From Thiorhodovibrio frisius (GTDB lineage: Bacteria; Pseudomonadota; Gammaproteobacteria; Chromatiales; Chromatiaceae): a stretch of 64,000 nt of DNA. How positions within the stretch are numbered: position 1 is the first letter of the stretch; every line of letters begins with the position of its first letter. Made by a program: the position numbers and the translations under genes. The notes below the pieces were generated by a model. The model saw only the letters and a program-made list of their open reading frames with translations, was not told where the DNA came from and did no database searches. Location: contig NZ_CP121471.1 in NCBI RefSeq assembly GCF_033954835.1, positions 558,001 to 622,000 of the forward strand. Reading direction: 5' to 3'. Shown piece by piece: positions 42,541 through 51,936 of this stretch.

Positions 42541-45500
42541 GATGACTCAACAATTGCCGACGCGGCTCGTGCGACTCGCTTCTCGGCCAAGGTCAGATGG
42601 TGATCGTTGATGCGGTCGCCCTGGAACCGGTGGAACCAGGGGGCGCTCTCGACGTCCTTGCCGCGGTCTTTCTTCCAGTGGATGTTAGGCTTGGCGCGCA
42701 GGATGCCGGCGCCTTTCTTGCCGACGTCGCCGGCGAGCAGGAAGGGGCGGATGTTCAGGCGCACGCCGTCGTTAAGGTCCGGCTCCCAGCCGATGGGCTG
42801 CGCCTCGATGGGTTTCCAGCGCACGAAGATGTCGAGCGGGGCCTCGCCCTCCAGGATGGCCTCCAGCTTGGTCTTGAGGGCCTTGGCGGCGGCCAGGCGC
42901 TCGTCGGCGCCCTGCTGCCCGTCGGCGGCGGCGCGTTCCTGCATCCGAATCCAGTCGCCGAGGTAGGTGTAGATAAGCCGCTCCAGGTTGGCGCGGTCGA
43001 GCTTGTGATAGTTGACCAGGGCCGCGAAGCCGTCCTTGAGGCCGTCCCAGATGTGCCAGATGAAGGGGCGGTGATGGAACAGCTTGCAGTGTTGCTCGAA
43101 GAAGGCGTCCCGCAGCCAGATGTCCAGGCCCTTTCCGTTGGCGTCGGACTCGGCGAGCAGTTTGGTCAGGGTGCCGGCGGTCCAGTCATCGCCGTAGGCC
43201 GCTTCCAGCAGGCGCAACAGGCGCCCATGGGCGGCGGGCTCGCCACGGATCGCGGGCAGGCAGCAGATGCCGTCGTCGTCGCTGAAGGTGTCGAGCTTGC
43301 GGGCCTCGGCGACCAGGGCGCGGGATTCGTCCGACAGTTCCATCTCCTCGTCGTACTCGGCGGGCCAGCGGTAGCCGAGCAGGCGGGCGACGGCGGTCTG
43401 GAGCACGGTGGCGTCGGTGCGCTTGGGGCCGATGGCGGTCCACTTGGCCGCCTCGTCCCAGATCACCGAGCCGCAGGGATGGCCGTGGCAGATCCATTGG
43501 GTGGGGTCGTCGGAGTACGGCTCAGGGAGGCCGTTGGGGTAGCGTTCGGCGGCGACCTGTTGCCAGTGGTCAAGGTCGAAGGGCACCTTTACGAGCGTGG
43601 CATTAGTCACATTGACTTTTTGGTCGATTCGGCGAACTGCTTCGCTGAATTGTGGGGATGAGCAGAAGCTCCAAATCGCTGGGAGATTTTGATTTTCGCT
43701 GGGGATAATTGTCGCTATGTTCTGATGGAAATATGTTTCGCTGTAGTGGTAGGGGAAAATTGTTCCCATTCGATGCACTGCAATTCCGGGCTTGCTTAAG
43801 GCATCAATACCCTGTATCCGAGCGCCTTTTGACGTTTGCAAGTCTCCCTTCCCCCCTTCCCAGCGTATTCGCCAGCTTTGGCCGGCAAAGCTGTCGAAGT
43901 TTTCTGGAGTAGCCTGCATCGGCTCCCAGATTTTTTCCGGAAGCGGGGCTTCCCAGAACGCAGATACGTATCTCGGGTCGTCGCCGGTCTGTATACCCAC
44001 GAGTCCGGAAGCATATTTCCCCAGAATTGGCAGATCCAGGGCTTTTTCTAGCGCGACTCTGGCATCGGGGTTCCCCAACTGTGACGCTTGACTCACAGAA
44101 GCCATGTCCCCGCTCCTTACCAGATCCGCCTTCTCCGCCGCCGATCTTGGTGCACTGGCATCCACCCCTCGCAGCTTGAACCCCTCTGACACTGGCGCAC
44201 GCGTCTGGGTCAGCAGGATGACGTTGAACGCCCACCAATCCATAATCTGAAACGCGGCCATTCCCAAACGCCCTAACAGATTCCAACTAACCTCCCGCAG
44301 CAACCGCTCCCGCTGCTTCCGATAGCTGGTCAAAAACAGCCAGTTCTGCGGCATGACGATCTGCACGACGCCGGCACCCTGCTCCCGCGCCAGCTCCAAA
44401 CAGCGCTCCAAAAACACATTGGCCAGGTCGTTCTTGGCATCGTGGTAATGACGCTCGCAGAAAGTCTTGAGCCGCGGTGCCTGCTTGCCACGGGACAGGT
44501 AGGGCACGTTGGTGATGACCCAGTGATAGCGCTCCGCGAGCAGTTGCGCGGCGCGGACCAGGCCGGCGGCGACCACGCCCAGCTCGCGTTGTTGGTCGTC
44601 TTCCGAGGCTAGCGCGCGTTCCAGCAGCGGCGCGACGCGCTCCCAGCCCTGGTCTAGCAGGTCGCCGCTGAAGTTTCGGCGCGGGTCGATTAGGCTGCCG
44701 AGTGTCGGGCCGTCCGCGAACAGCTCATAGAGCCGTTCTAGTGCATGTCCCAGGTCGACGTCGCCCTCGGCGAGATGCAGCCAGTCCGCCTTCGGGGCGT
44801 TGATGCCGAGGCCGGAGCAGGCGAGATTCAGTGGCGGCAGTGGCCGGTAGCCGCCGGCATCAGGCCAGCGCCAGGCGGTCAGGGCCAGCGCGAAGGCGGC
44901 GATCTCGACGCAGCGCTGGTCCAGCTCCAGACCATGCAGATTGTCGCGCAGCACCGCATCGACGGCCTCCTGCGCGCTCAGGTCCTCCAGCGCCATGCGC
45001 ATCGGCACCAGCATCTGCAGCACTGCCACCAGGAAGTGGCCGGAGCCGCAGCAGGGGTCCATCACCCTCAGCTCGCCGAGGTGCTTGGGCCAGGCGTCGA
45101 AGATGCCGGCAGCGGGTGTCCAGACGTCGTCCTCTCCCTTGATGAAACGCAGGTAGTCCAGCGGTACGCCGGGGATGGCGGCCTTGCGGCGCAGCGCTTC
45201 CTCGCTCTCGGCGCTGCGCAGGTCGTCCTCGCTCAAGCGCCGGGCGGCCCACCAAGCGCCGAGGCTGTTGTCGAGCAGGAAAGCGACCATGTAGGGCTCG
45301 GTGAAGAGCTGGGTGACGGCGGGCAGCTCGTCGGCGCCGATCTTGACCTCGGAGGCATTGACCGCGTCCTTCTTCTTGGTTTGCCAGAACTGGTAGACCC
45401 AGCCGAGGCTGTCGGATGCCTGGAAGCAGTCCGGGTGCAGGCCGGCCAGGTGGTTCTCCAGGGCGCGTTGGTGCTCCGGGGCGAGCTTGAGTGCCAGCAC

Positions 45501-45944
45501 CGGGCTGTCCGGGCGGAAGATCTGCGGCAGCATGCGCGCCGCATAGCGCCCGGCCAGCTCCCAGCCGTCGGTGGCGCCCTCGTCATGAGCCAGCTCGTTG
45601 CATTCGTCTAGGGTCAGGGGCACGCCGTCGGGGTGCATCAGCAGGCTGTTCTCGGCCAGGAAGCGGGCGAAGAGCATCCGGTGCCAGTGCTCGTAGGCGG
45701 TCTCCTGCGCCAGTTTGTCGATGGCCTGATGGCCGGCCGCTTGCCGCTGATCCCCGAGCTGCCGGCCGTGGGCGCGCAACCGGCGGCGCAGGACGCGTTG
45801 CTCGTCGGTCAGGTGCTTGGGTAGGTCTGCGTCGCCGACCCCTAGGTGCATCAGCGCGGCTCGGGCGGCTGCTTCTGCGGTGTCGCGGGCGGCGACGACG
45901 GCGTCTTCCAGTTGCTTGCGCAGGGGTTTGGCGAGGGGATCCAT
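42537..45944 (-). CDS. pglX: PglX (BrxX), adenine-specific methyltransferase of BREX
   Basis: An 1135-aa methyltransferase. SAM-binding motif I is VMDPCCGSGHFL (~295-305). The catalytic motif IV is YHWVITNVPYLSRGKQ (~479-482), that is NVPY rather than the textbook NPPY. An Eco57I-type target-recognition part follows. PglX methylates a non-palindromic site to mark self DNA and is needed for BREX defence. ATG at 45944 has GGAGC nine bases upstream. The gene follows a truncated vapC by 15 bases. Confidence 0.93.
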   Translation of the reverse strand: MDPLAKPLRKQLEDAVVAARDTAEAAARAALMHLGVGDADLPKHLTDEQRVLRRRLRAHGRQLGDQRQAAGHQAIDKLAQETAYEHWHRMLFARFLAENSLLMHPDGVPLTLDECNELAHDEGATDGWELAGRYAARMLPQIFRPDSPVLALKLAPEHQRALENHLAGLHPDCFQASDSLGWVYQFWQTKKKDAVNASEVKIGADELPAVTQLFTEPYMVAFLLDNSLGAWWAARRLSEDDLRSAESEEALRRKAAIPGVPLDYLRFIKGEDDVWTPAAGIFDAWPKHLGELRVMDPCCGSGHFLVAVLQMLVPMRMALEDLSAQEAVDAVLRDNLHGLELDQRCVEIAAFALALTAWRWPDAGGYRPLPPLNLACSGLGINAPKADWLHLAEGDVDLGHALERLYELFADGPTLGSLIDPRRNFSGDLLDQGWERVAPLLERALASEDDQQRELGVVAAGLVRAAQLLAERYHWVITNVPYLSRGKQAPRLKTFCERHYHDAKNDLANVFLERCLELAREQGAGVVQIVMPQNWLFLTSYRKQRERLLREVSWNLLGRLGMAAFQIMDWWAFNVILLTQTRAPVSEGFKLRGVDASAPRSAAEKADLVRSGDMASVSQASQLGNPDARVALEKALDLPILGKYASGLVGIQTGDDPRYVSAFWEAPLPEKIWEPMQATPENFDSFAGQSWRIRWEGGKGDLQTSKGARIQGIDALSKPGIAVHRMGTIFPYHYSETYFHQNIATIIPSENQNLPAIWSFCSSPQFSEAVRRIDQKVNVTNATLVKVPFDLDHWQQVAAERYPNGLPEPYSDDPTQWICHGHPCGSVIWDEAAKWTAIGPKRTDATVLQTAVARLLGYRWPAEYDEEMELSDESRALVAEARKLDTFSDDDGICCLPAIRGEPAAHGRLLRLLEAAYGDDWTAGTLTKLLAESDANGKGLDIWLRDAFFEQHCKLFHHRPFIWHIWDGLKDGFAALVNYHKLDRANLERLIYTYLGDWIRMQERAAADGQQGADERLAAAKALKTKLEAILEGEAPLDIFVRWKPIEAQPIGWEPDLNDGVRLNIRPFLLAGDVGKKGAGILRAKPNIHWKKDRGKDVESAPWFHRFQGDRINDHHLTLAEKRVARAASAIVESS

Positions 45945-45959
45945 GGGCGGACGTGCTCC

Positions 45960-46190
45960 TTAGATTGCTACGCGTTGCGCGTCTAGGGCTTCGGCATCGG
46001 TCGCTGCTGCAAGCTGCGGCAGGTTGTGCCACAGGGCGAGGAGTTTGTGGCGCTCCTTCAGGTTGCCGCAGGCTAGCTCGCCAAGAACCATGGGATGCAT
46101 GGCGACGTTCGCTCGCATCAGGAGTGCGCTCAGGTGCGCATCGCTGGCGCGTAGGTGGTCGATCCAGACGGCGGTATCGACCAGGATCAT
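45960..46190 (-). pseudogene. VapC-type PIN-domain toxin, C-terminally truncated
   Basis: Only 76 residues against ~130 in the family. The N-terminal half of the PIN domain is present with the first acidic residues (MILVDTAVWIDHLR and MVLGELACGNLKER), but the C-terminal half that holds the other metal-binding Asp residues is missing; a TAG follows DAQRVAI. pglX starts 15 bases later. It overlaps the antitoxin by ATGA. Probably inactive. Confidence 0.75.
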
Positions 46191-46399
46191 GCGTCAGAAT
46201 CGGCCTGCCGCCTGGGTATCGGCTCCAGCTGCGGCTCGGAGCCGCCGAGCCGGGCCAGGCGGCGCGCGCTTTCGCGCTCGATCAGCGCCTTGAGCCCTTC
46301 GCGCACCAAGGCTGTCTTTTCCTGAATGCCGCAGAGTGCTTGCGCACTTTGCAGCAGGTCATCATCGATGTTCAATGTGGTTCGCACGGCTCGGCTCAT
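46187..46399 (-). CDS. vapB: VapB-type antitoxin
   Basis: A 70-aa antitoxin: TTLNIDDDLLQSAQALCGIQ (ribbon and helix) then VREGLKALIERESARRLARL. The family pairs with PIN toxins like the truncated one that overlaps its stop. It may persist as a regulator of the pglX-distal part of the operon. Start ATG at 46399. Confidence 0.88.
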   Translation of the reverse strand: MSRAVRTTLNIDDDLLQSAQALCGIQEKTALVREGLKALIERESARRLARLGGSEPQLEPIPRRQADSDA

Positions 46400-46441
46400 G
46401 CAGATGAAACAAACGTAAAAGTATGCATGATTGTAGTCTGT

Positions 46442-49400
46442 TCACAGCATCACCGGGCCATCATTGAGCTTGTTGCGGATACGCCCCTCGGCCTCGGCGA
46501 GCCATTCGGCCAGCTCGGCCTCATCCCTCAGGGTGCGACGCGGGAGGTCTACCCGCTGCACCTTAGGCTCCAGCAGCTTGGCGGCTTCCAGCCGGGCCTG
46601 CTCGAAGCGGCCCTTGAGGGCCTGGGTGCGGTCTGACCATTGTGACAGCGCGCAGCGGTCCAGTTCGTCGAGGATGCGCTCAGGCGTGGCGACCTCGACC
46701 GAGACGGTCTCATGCAAGCCGTGCTTGGCCAGGATTGGCTGGCACTGCTCGGCCATGAGCGTCTGCCAGTTGCTGTCCTGCTCCATGGCGGCCAGCTCGG
46801 CCTGGTAGGTGGCCCGGTGCGCCTCGACGTGGTGGTTGAGGCTGGTGCGCAATAGGTCCACGGTCTTGTCGAGCAGGGCCTGGACCGGATCATGGTCGGC
46901 GAGCAACGCCCGTTGCTTGCGGATCTCTGCGGCCTCTGCTTCCAGCTCCTGATAGGGGCCGAGATCCTTGGCGTGGTCCAGCAGGTCTTGTAGCAGGGTC
47001 CACACGGGCCAGCGTTTGGCGATCTGCTCGCCGGTGGTCGCCCAGTCCTGGCTGTTCTTGATCAGGGCATTGCGCTGGCTGAACAACTCGGCCAGCAGCG
47101 CGTTGCCGGTCAAGGCTTCCAGGTTGTCGATGAGCGTCTGGTCGGGGATCTCGGGCTTAGGTGGCTCGCCGCCGGCCTTTGCCGCCAGCTCCCGCAGCAC
47201 GCGCAGCAGCTCTGGCGCCCGTTCGATCTCGGTGCCGGGCTGACAAGAGACGCCGGCCTCCTGGAAGACCTTGCGGATCTGGATCTTCTGCACCGGGCTG
47301 ATGGTGACGGTCTCGGGCTTGAATGTGCTCTGGGTGATCTGGCGACGCTCCAGCTCCTTGGCGTCGACCGGCTTGCCGAGCGCGTTCAGTGCGAGCACAT
47401 GGCCGCTGGCGACCAGGGCATAGAGGGCACCGTCGACGGCGTCCTGGGGCCAGCCGTAGGGAGGCGCCTTGAAGTAATCGCGCAGATCGCTGCCCTTCTT
47501 GCTGGCGCCGAGTTCCTTGAGGATGGCGGCGCAGACCGGATGCTGGTCGGTGTCGGCGCTGTGTTTGATGGGCTGCAGGGGCTGGGTCTCGCCCTTGCGT
47601 GCGCGCTCGATCACCTTGTCCCAGCCGAGCTGATCGGCGGTGTCGAAGTCGCGGTAGAGGCGCACGACCGAGGCGCCGCCGGCGATCTGGAGCTTGTCGG
47701 TGAGGTCGTTGCCGTCGATGCTCTGGCCGCCGCCCTGGAAGACCTGGGCTCCGCCGATAATGGTCTTGACGATCTGGGCGATGCGTCTGGCCGCGTCGTT
47801 GCGCCGCGTCTCCATCGCGGAACGGGCGTCTTGTCCCTCGGGGGTCGCCGGAATGCCGCGGGTTTCCAGAGTGAGCTGGGCGGCCTTGTGCTCGATGATG
47901 GCCGAGCGCAGCTCGTTGCGTCTCTGGGCCGGCAGGAAGACGAAGATCGACGGACTGGTGGGGCCGGCATTGCGGGCGTCGCCCTTGATCTCGGCCTCAG
48001 AGCTGCTCCAGTCGTCGCGAAACCAGGCAACGATCTGCTTGTCGGCGTCCGCGGGGAGGCTGTCGTCGTAGCAGGGGGTGAGGGTGCGCGCCTCTTTGGT
48101 CTGCCCCTGCGTGAGGTGCACGCCCTTCAGGGCCTCGCGATAGGCGGTCTTGAACAGGTCGATGCGCTCCATCTCCAGGCGCTGGGTGTTGGCCGATAGC
48201 TCCGCGACCTGCTTGCGGTACTCGTCGTGCCAGGCGCTGCTCTCGGCGGTCTGCAAGCGGTACTCGGTGCCCGCCGGGGTGGCGATGGCCATGACCAAGC
48301 CGTCCTTGTTGTGCAATTCGTCGAGCAGGGCAGGGATGCGCTTGCGCAGCGTACTGGAGCCGCCCGAGAGATCCGTGACAAGCAGATCGGCCAGGCTGTC
48401 CTCGGTGGCGCGCAGCCCGATGTCCGCCATCGGGTCAGTGGGCAGCTTGCTGACCAGGTAGATGAGCTTGAGCAGGCTGGACTTGAGCCGGGCGTCGTCG
48501 TCACCGGCGGCGAGCTTGCCGATGCGGTCGTACACCTCTCGCGAGAGCAACCCGGTCTGCAGCAGGTCGGTGCTGAGCTGGTCGTAGATGAAGTCGCCAG
48601 AGACGACCTGACCGAGCGGTTGCTCCGCGGTGGCGCAGGCGGCCTCGTGGACGATTCGCAGCTGGTTGCGGAGCTGGGAGATGGTGCCGGACTCGTCGAG
48701 CTTATGCAGCACCTTCTCCCAGAACCGCCGGCGCACCGGCAGCAGGGGGTAGTCCGCGACCATGATGTGCTCGTCTTCGGTGGTGTGCTCCAGCTTAGTG
48801 CCGCGCAGGTGCCGGGAGATCTCGCCGAGGTTGTCTGTGAGCGTTTTCTGGATGGCAGGCACCGCGCCCTGCTGTTTCTGCAGGATGATCTTGCGGATGA
48901 CGGCCTCGACGTCGGTGTCCGAGAGCTGGACCGGGACGGTGAAGCGACCCTTGATCTTCTGCAACGAGGGGGTGCCGGACATGGCGGTCTGGCCGGTGCC
49001 GACGAAGAGCAGGCGACCGCCGAAGTGCTTGCTGCAGGACTCGACCACCTCCTGGATGCTGTAGGCGCGATCACCGCTGTCGCCGATGAACTGCTGGACC
49101 TCGTCGAGGATGATGAGGGTGAGCGGGAAGCCGTCGTCGTTGGTGAGGGCGTCCTTGACGGCGTTGATCATCTCGTCGTTGGTAACGTCCTGAGCCTCCG
49201 GGTACTGGGCGATGAGGCGGTCGCCGACGTGCATGGCGTCCGGCGCCAGCTCCGGCTTGGCGGCCAACAGGGCCGCGTGCAGGTCGTCGGAAACAAAAAG
49301 CTCCGGTAGCTCCCGCTCCAGGCTTGTGCCGCTCTGCGCCAGGGCTGCTTCGACTGCTTCGAGGATGCCCTCGCGCTTGAGCCATATCATCAGGCGCGCC

Positions 49401-49900
49401 TGGTTGTACTTCTCCGGCAGGCCAGCGGACTTGAAGACGATGCCGAGCAGGGCAAGGCGGACATTGTTGCCGGCGCCAGAACCGAGCTTGCCGGAGGCGG
49501 CGTGCAGTCCGCCGTAACGCTTGCTCTGGGTGTTCAGCTCCCGCAGATGGTCCTTGATCTCGGTCGGCAGTCTGGCGACGCTTCTTGCCGTGGCGCCGTC
49601 GTCGAAGGCCACATCGACCCAAAAGGCGCGGAGCATCTTGGCCAGGTGCGACTTACCGCTGCCGTAGAAGCCGCTGATCCAGACGCTCGGCTGCTCCGGC
49701 GCGCTGCCAAGATTGCCGAGGAAGGTCTCCAGAATTTTCTGCAGCCCCTTGGCGTACTCGCCGTCGCAGACGAAGGTATCCAGTTCGTAGCGGAGGATCT
49801 CCAGCGCCGCCTGGGAGCGGTCTTCTGAGACCTCGGCGACGCCGTTGTTGATCAGCCGGTTGGCCAGCGGGTCCTTGCTGAAGATGTCGCGGTTGTTCAT
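46442..49900 (-). CDS. brxC: BrxC, large P-loop ATPase of BREX
   Basis: An 1152-aa ATPase. Walker A is WISGFYGSGKSHLAKML near residue 80; Walker B is LIILDEVQQFIGDSGD. The long C-terminal half is helical and family-specific. ATG at 49900 (MNNRDIFSKDPL) is chosen because GGGGGA lies eight bases upstream and BrxC proteins begin this way; in-frame Met codons at 49906 and 49915 are possible. BrxC is required for both methylation and defence. It lies directly after brxB. Confidence 0.93.
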   Translation of the reverse strand: MNNRDIFSKDPLANRLINNGVAEVSEDRSQAALEILRYELDTFVCDGEYAKGLQKILETFLGNLGSAPEQPSVWISGFYGSGKSHLAKMLRAFWVDVAFDDGATARSVARLPTEIKDHLRELNTQSKRYGGLHAASGKLGSGAGNNVRLALLGIVFKSAGLPEKYNQARLMIWLKREGILEAVEAALAQSGTSLERELPELFVSDDLHAALLAAKPELAPDAMHVGDRLIAQYPEAQDVTNDEMINAVKDALTNDDGFPLTLIILDEVQQFIGDSGDRAYSIQEVVESCSKHFGGRLLFVGTGQTAMSGTPSLQKIKGRFTVPVQLSDTDVEAVIRKIILQKQQGAVPAIQKTLTDNLGEISRHLRGTKLEHTTEDEHIMVADYPLLPVRRRFWEKVLHKLDESGTISQLRNQLRIVHEAACATAEQPLGQVVSGDFIYDQLSTDLLQTGLLSREVYDRIGKLAAGDDDARLKSSLLKLIYLVSKLPTDPMADIGLRATEDSLADLLVTDLSGGSSTLRKRIPALLDELHNKDGLVMAIATPAGTEYRLQTAESSAWHDEYRKQVAELSANTQRLEMERIDLFKTAYREALKGVHLTQGQTKEARTLTPCYDDSLPADADKQIVAWFRDDWSSSEAEIKGDARNAGPTSPSIFVFLPAQRRNELRSAIIEHKAAQLTLETRGIPATPEGQDARSAMETRRNDAARRIAQIVKTIIGGAQVFQGGGQSIDGNDLTDKLQIAGGASVVRLYRDFDTADQLGWDKVIERARKGETQPLQPIKHSADTDQHPVCAAILKELGASKKGSDLRDYFKAPPYGWPQDAVDGALYALVASGHVLALNALGKPVDAKELERRQITQSTFKPETVTISPVQKIQIRKVFQEAGVSCQPGTEIERAPELLRVLRELAAKAGGEPPKPEIPDQTLIDNLEALTGNALLAELFSQRNALIKNSQDWATTGEQIAKRWPVWTLLQDLLDHAKDLGPYQELEAEAAEIRKQRALLADHDPVQALLDKTVDLLRTSLNHHVEAHRATYQAELAAMEQDSNWQTLMAEQCQPILAKHGLHETVSVEVATPERILDELDRCALSQWSDRTQALKGRFEQARLEAAKLLEPKVQRVDLPRRTLRDEAELAEWLAEAEGRIRNKLNDGPVML

Positions 49901-49915
49901 GGTCATGTCCCCCAT

Positions 49916-50464
49916 TCAGTCCGTTGTGATGGCATGCGCCAGGTAGCCCCAGCCATCGCGCGCATCCAACAGCCGGTAGGTCTTGTCCTCCACCTCGCCC
50001 GGAAAAAAGACCACCAACCGACCGTTGATGGCGGAGGCGGCCTGGTCGACCACGGTCGAGACGCTGGAGACGCCAAACAGGGCGCCAACCCCAGACATTG
50101 CGACGACGTCATTCGCCGACGCCTGCTCGATCTGTGCGCTGGTCCGCTCTACCAGATGCTTGGTGAACTCGGTCAGCCGCCCCTCGGGGTACCCGGCAAG
50201 CAGTTCCGGGCGGCGGAAGTATTTGTCGCGGTAACGCTGGGCGGCCATCCACTGCGGGAAGGCGTCGGTCAGATCGAGTAGGTTCCAGCCGTGGCCGGCA
50301 TCGCGGGTGCGGAGCTCGAACTCGTCGATGTAAACGCGAAATTTCAGTTCGTCCGCTGGCGGATAGACGACGAAGATGACGCGCTCGATCCCGGACAGTC
50401 CCTCGGGCCAAGGCGTGGCGATGTGCTCCGCGTAGCCTTCGATGAGTCGATCAAGCCTGCTCAT
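49916..50464 (-). CDS. brxB: BrxB, DUF1788-type BREX protein
   Basis: A 182-aa protein that matches the DUF1788 pattern: RVIFVVYPPADELKFRVYID, FELRTRDAGHGWNLLDLTDA, SVSTVVDQAASAINGRLVVF and FFPGEVEDKTYRLLDARDGW. Its molecular function is unknown, but it is constant in type 1 BREX. The start overlaps brxA by 14 bases, so the two are coupled. Confidence 0.92.
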   Translation of the reverse strand: MSRLDRLIEGYAEHIATPWPEGLSGIERVIFVVYPPADELKFRVYIDEFELRTRDAGHGWNLLDLTDAFPQWMAAQRYRDKYFRRPELLAGYPEGRLTEFTKHLVERTSAQIEQASANDVVAMSGVGALFGVSSVSTVVDQAASAINGRLVVFFPGEVEDKTYRLLDARDGWGYLAHAITTD

Positions 50465-51245
50465 TGAGCCACTCCTGTTCCTGCTCGGTCAGATAGTCCG
50501 GGAAGCGGACCTCCATCACGGCGCCGGTGCGGCGGAACACCAGCAGCCCGCGCTGGGCCGCAGCCTGGGTCAGCTCAATCAGTCGCTCCTCGGGAAGATC
50601 GAGTGCACGCACCCAATCGCTGGTGAAGAGGCGCTGGGCGAGGCGCCCTTCCAGGTATCCCAAGAACAGGCCGAAGGCGACATTCACGGGCGTGGCCACC
50701 GGCTGCGATCGACGCTTCTTGACGCGCCCGGTGAGATAGCCGGCCTGGGTCCAGGTGCCGTTGATACGCTGCGCAATTGCCGCTATCGAGGCGAGGCTGA
50801 AACGGCCCTCGTCCGATTGTGTCAGAAGCTGTTCGATCGCCTCTCGCTCGAAACGCTGCCCCTGCGGGGTCGCAAGCACCAGCGGTACGCTGCTGCGCAG
50901 CAGGCCATCGCGTGTGAGCGCCATCTGCAATGCGAGCATCGGCTGTGCAGCCGGCTCCAGGGACCAGAGTCCACGAAAGATCCGAAAGAGACAGGTACCG
51001 GGGTCCAAGGCGTACAAATCACTGAGGTGCCGGAATGTGAGCTTGCGAGCATTGACCGTCGGCTTGTCGAGCAGGTTGTCATCGACCACGGCCTCCCGGT
51101 AATCAGCACGCTGGGCACCAGCGGGGGCCGCGTCGAGCAAGCGTTGCAGCTCCACCAACATCATCGTTCGCGCTGAGTGCACGCCGCCATTGCCCAATTT
51201 GAAACCGAAGCGGTGCAATGCCGCAGAGGATTCTGTCGCAAACAC
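50451..51245 (-). CDS. brxA: BrxA, DUF1819-type BREX protein
   Basis: First gene of the BREX operon. A 264-aa protein with KPTVNARKLTFRHLSDLYAL, FRIFRGLWSLEPAAQPML and VAFGLFLGYLEGRLAQRLF, the DUF1819 pattern. BrxA is a small helical DNA-binding protein. The start is a GTG at 51245 with GAGGG about 11 bases upstream. The preceding 250 bp (51246-51495) hold no gene and should carry the operon promoter. Confidence 0.9.
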   Translation of the reverse strand: MFATESSAALHRFGFKLGNGGVHSARTMMLVELQRLLDAAPAGAQRADYREAVVDDNLLDKPTVNARKLTFRHLSDLYALDPGTCLFRIFRGLWSLEPAAQPMLALQMALTRDGLLRSSVPLVLATPQGQRFEREAIEQLLTQSDEGRFSLASIAAIAQRINGTWTQAGYLTGRVKKRRSQPVATPVNVAFGLFLGYLEGRLAQRLFTSDWVRALDLPEERLIELTQAAAQRGLLVFRRTGAVMEVRFPDYLTEQEQEWLNEQA

Positions 51246-51495
51246 CTATGACCCTCACCCTGAAACTGTGGCGGTAGTATGCCCAAGTTGCAGGGTTGTG
51301 CGCCATCCTGGTACGGCCTGCACACCGATGAGAACCGGCTAGAGCCTTTTGAATGCCTGCCTTGAACAGGCCGCGTCGGCTTGCCTAGCTGCCGAGGCCA
51401 TTGCGTATTGGAACGCTGAATTAGAATCCGGTCCAGAGGACAAGCCTCCGACTGAGTTGGGTTCCAACTTTCTCCGTCCGGTGACAAGCGGGCCA

Positions 51496-51936
51496 TCAAG
51501 GCTCGGGGCGATGCAAAGCAACTAACGCGGGGAGGTTGTCGCTCAGCCAGACAAAGAAGGGCTGGACTTCCGCCACCACTGTGCTCGGCAGCTGCTCGCG
51601 GACAATCTTCAGGGTGGTGGCGATGTTCGCTGGCCAGTAGCTGAGCTGAAATCCATGCGCCCGATAGGTGCGGATGGCCCAGAGGGCACTGTCAACCAGT
51701 ACCTCTGCGTCGTAGTGGGAAAACAGGGTCGACATGAAGCGCAGAAAGTTCCGGCTGTTGTCTTCCATCATGGCCTGGTTGCCGGGGCCGATCAGCTGCT
51801 CCAGATCAGGCCTTTGGGCCATGCGGCGGGTCAGCTCGGCGGCGATCGCGGCAGCGACGGCGGCAAAACGGCTAGCGGCCTCCGGGCTGGGTGGGCTCAA
51901 GGCGCCAGCGGATTCGAGCAGCTGTTGCTTCATCAT
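51496..51936 (-). CDS. hypothetical helical protein, third gene of a sensory operon
   Basis: A 146-aa all-helical soluble protein (EDNSRNFLRFMSTLFSHYDA, then STVVAEVQPFFVWLSDNLPA). No family recognised; no conserved HPt or receiver motif. It overlaps the histidine kinase by ATGA, so it belongs functionally to the B12-sensor/kinase pair, perhaps as sensor, effector or heme/tetrapyrrole-binding partner. That is inference from linkage. Confidence 0.7.
   Translation of the reverse strand: MMKQQLLESAGALSPPSPEAASRFAAVAAAIAAELTRRMAQRPDLEQLIGPGNQAMMEDNSRNFLRFMSTLFSHYDAEVLVDSALWAIRTYRAHGFQLSYWPANIATTLKIVREQLPSTVVAEVQPFFVWLSDNLPALVALHRPEP

Noticed and set aside
42597-49309. Long plus-strand open frames opposite pglX and brxC (for example 42597-43661 and 48227-49309)
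   Set aside because: They are shadows of GC-rich minus-strand genes, with arginine/alanine/glycine-rich compositions and no family motifs.
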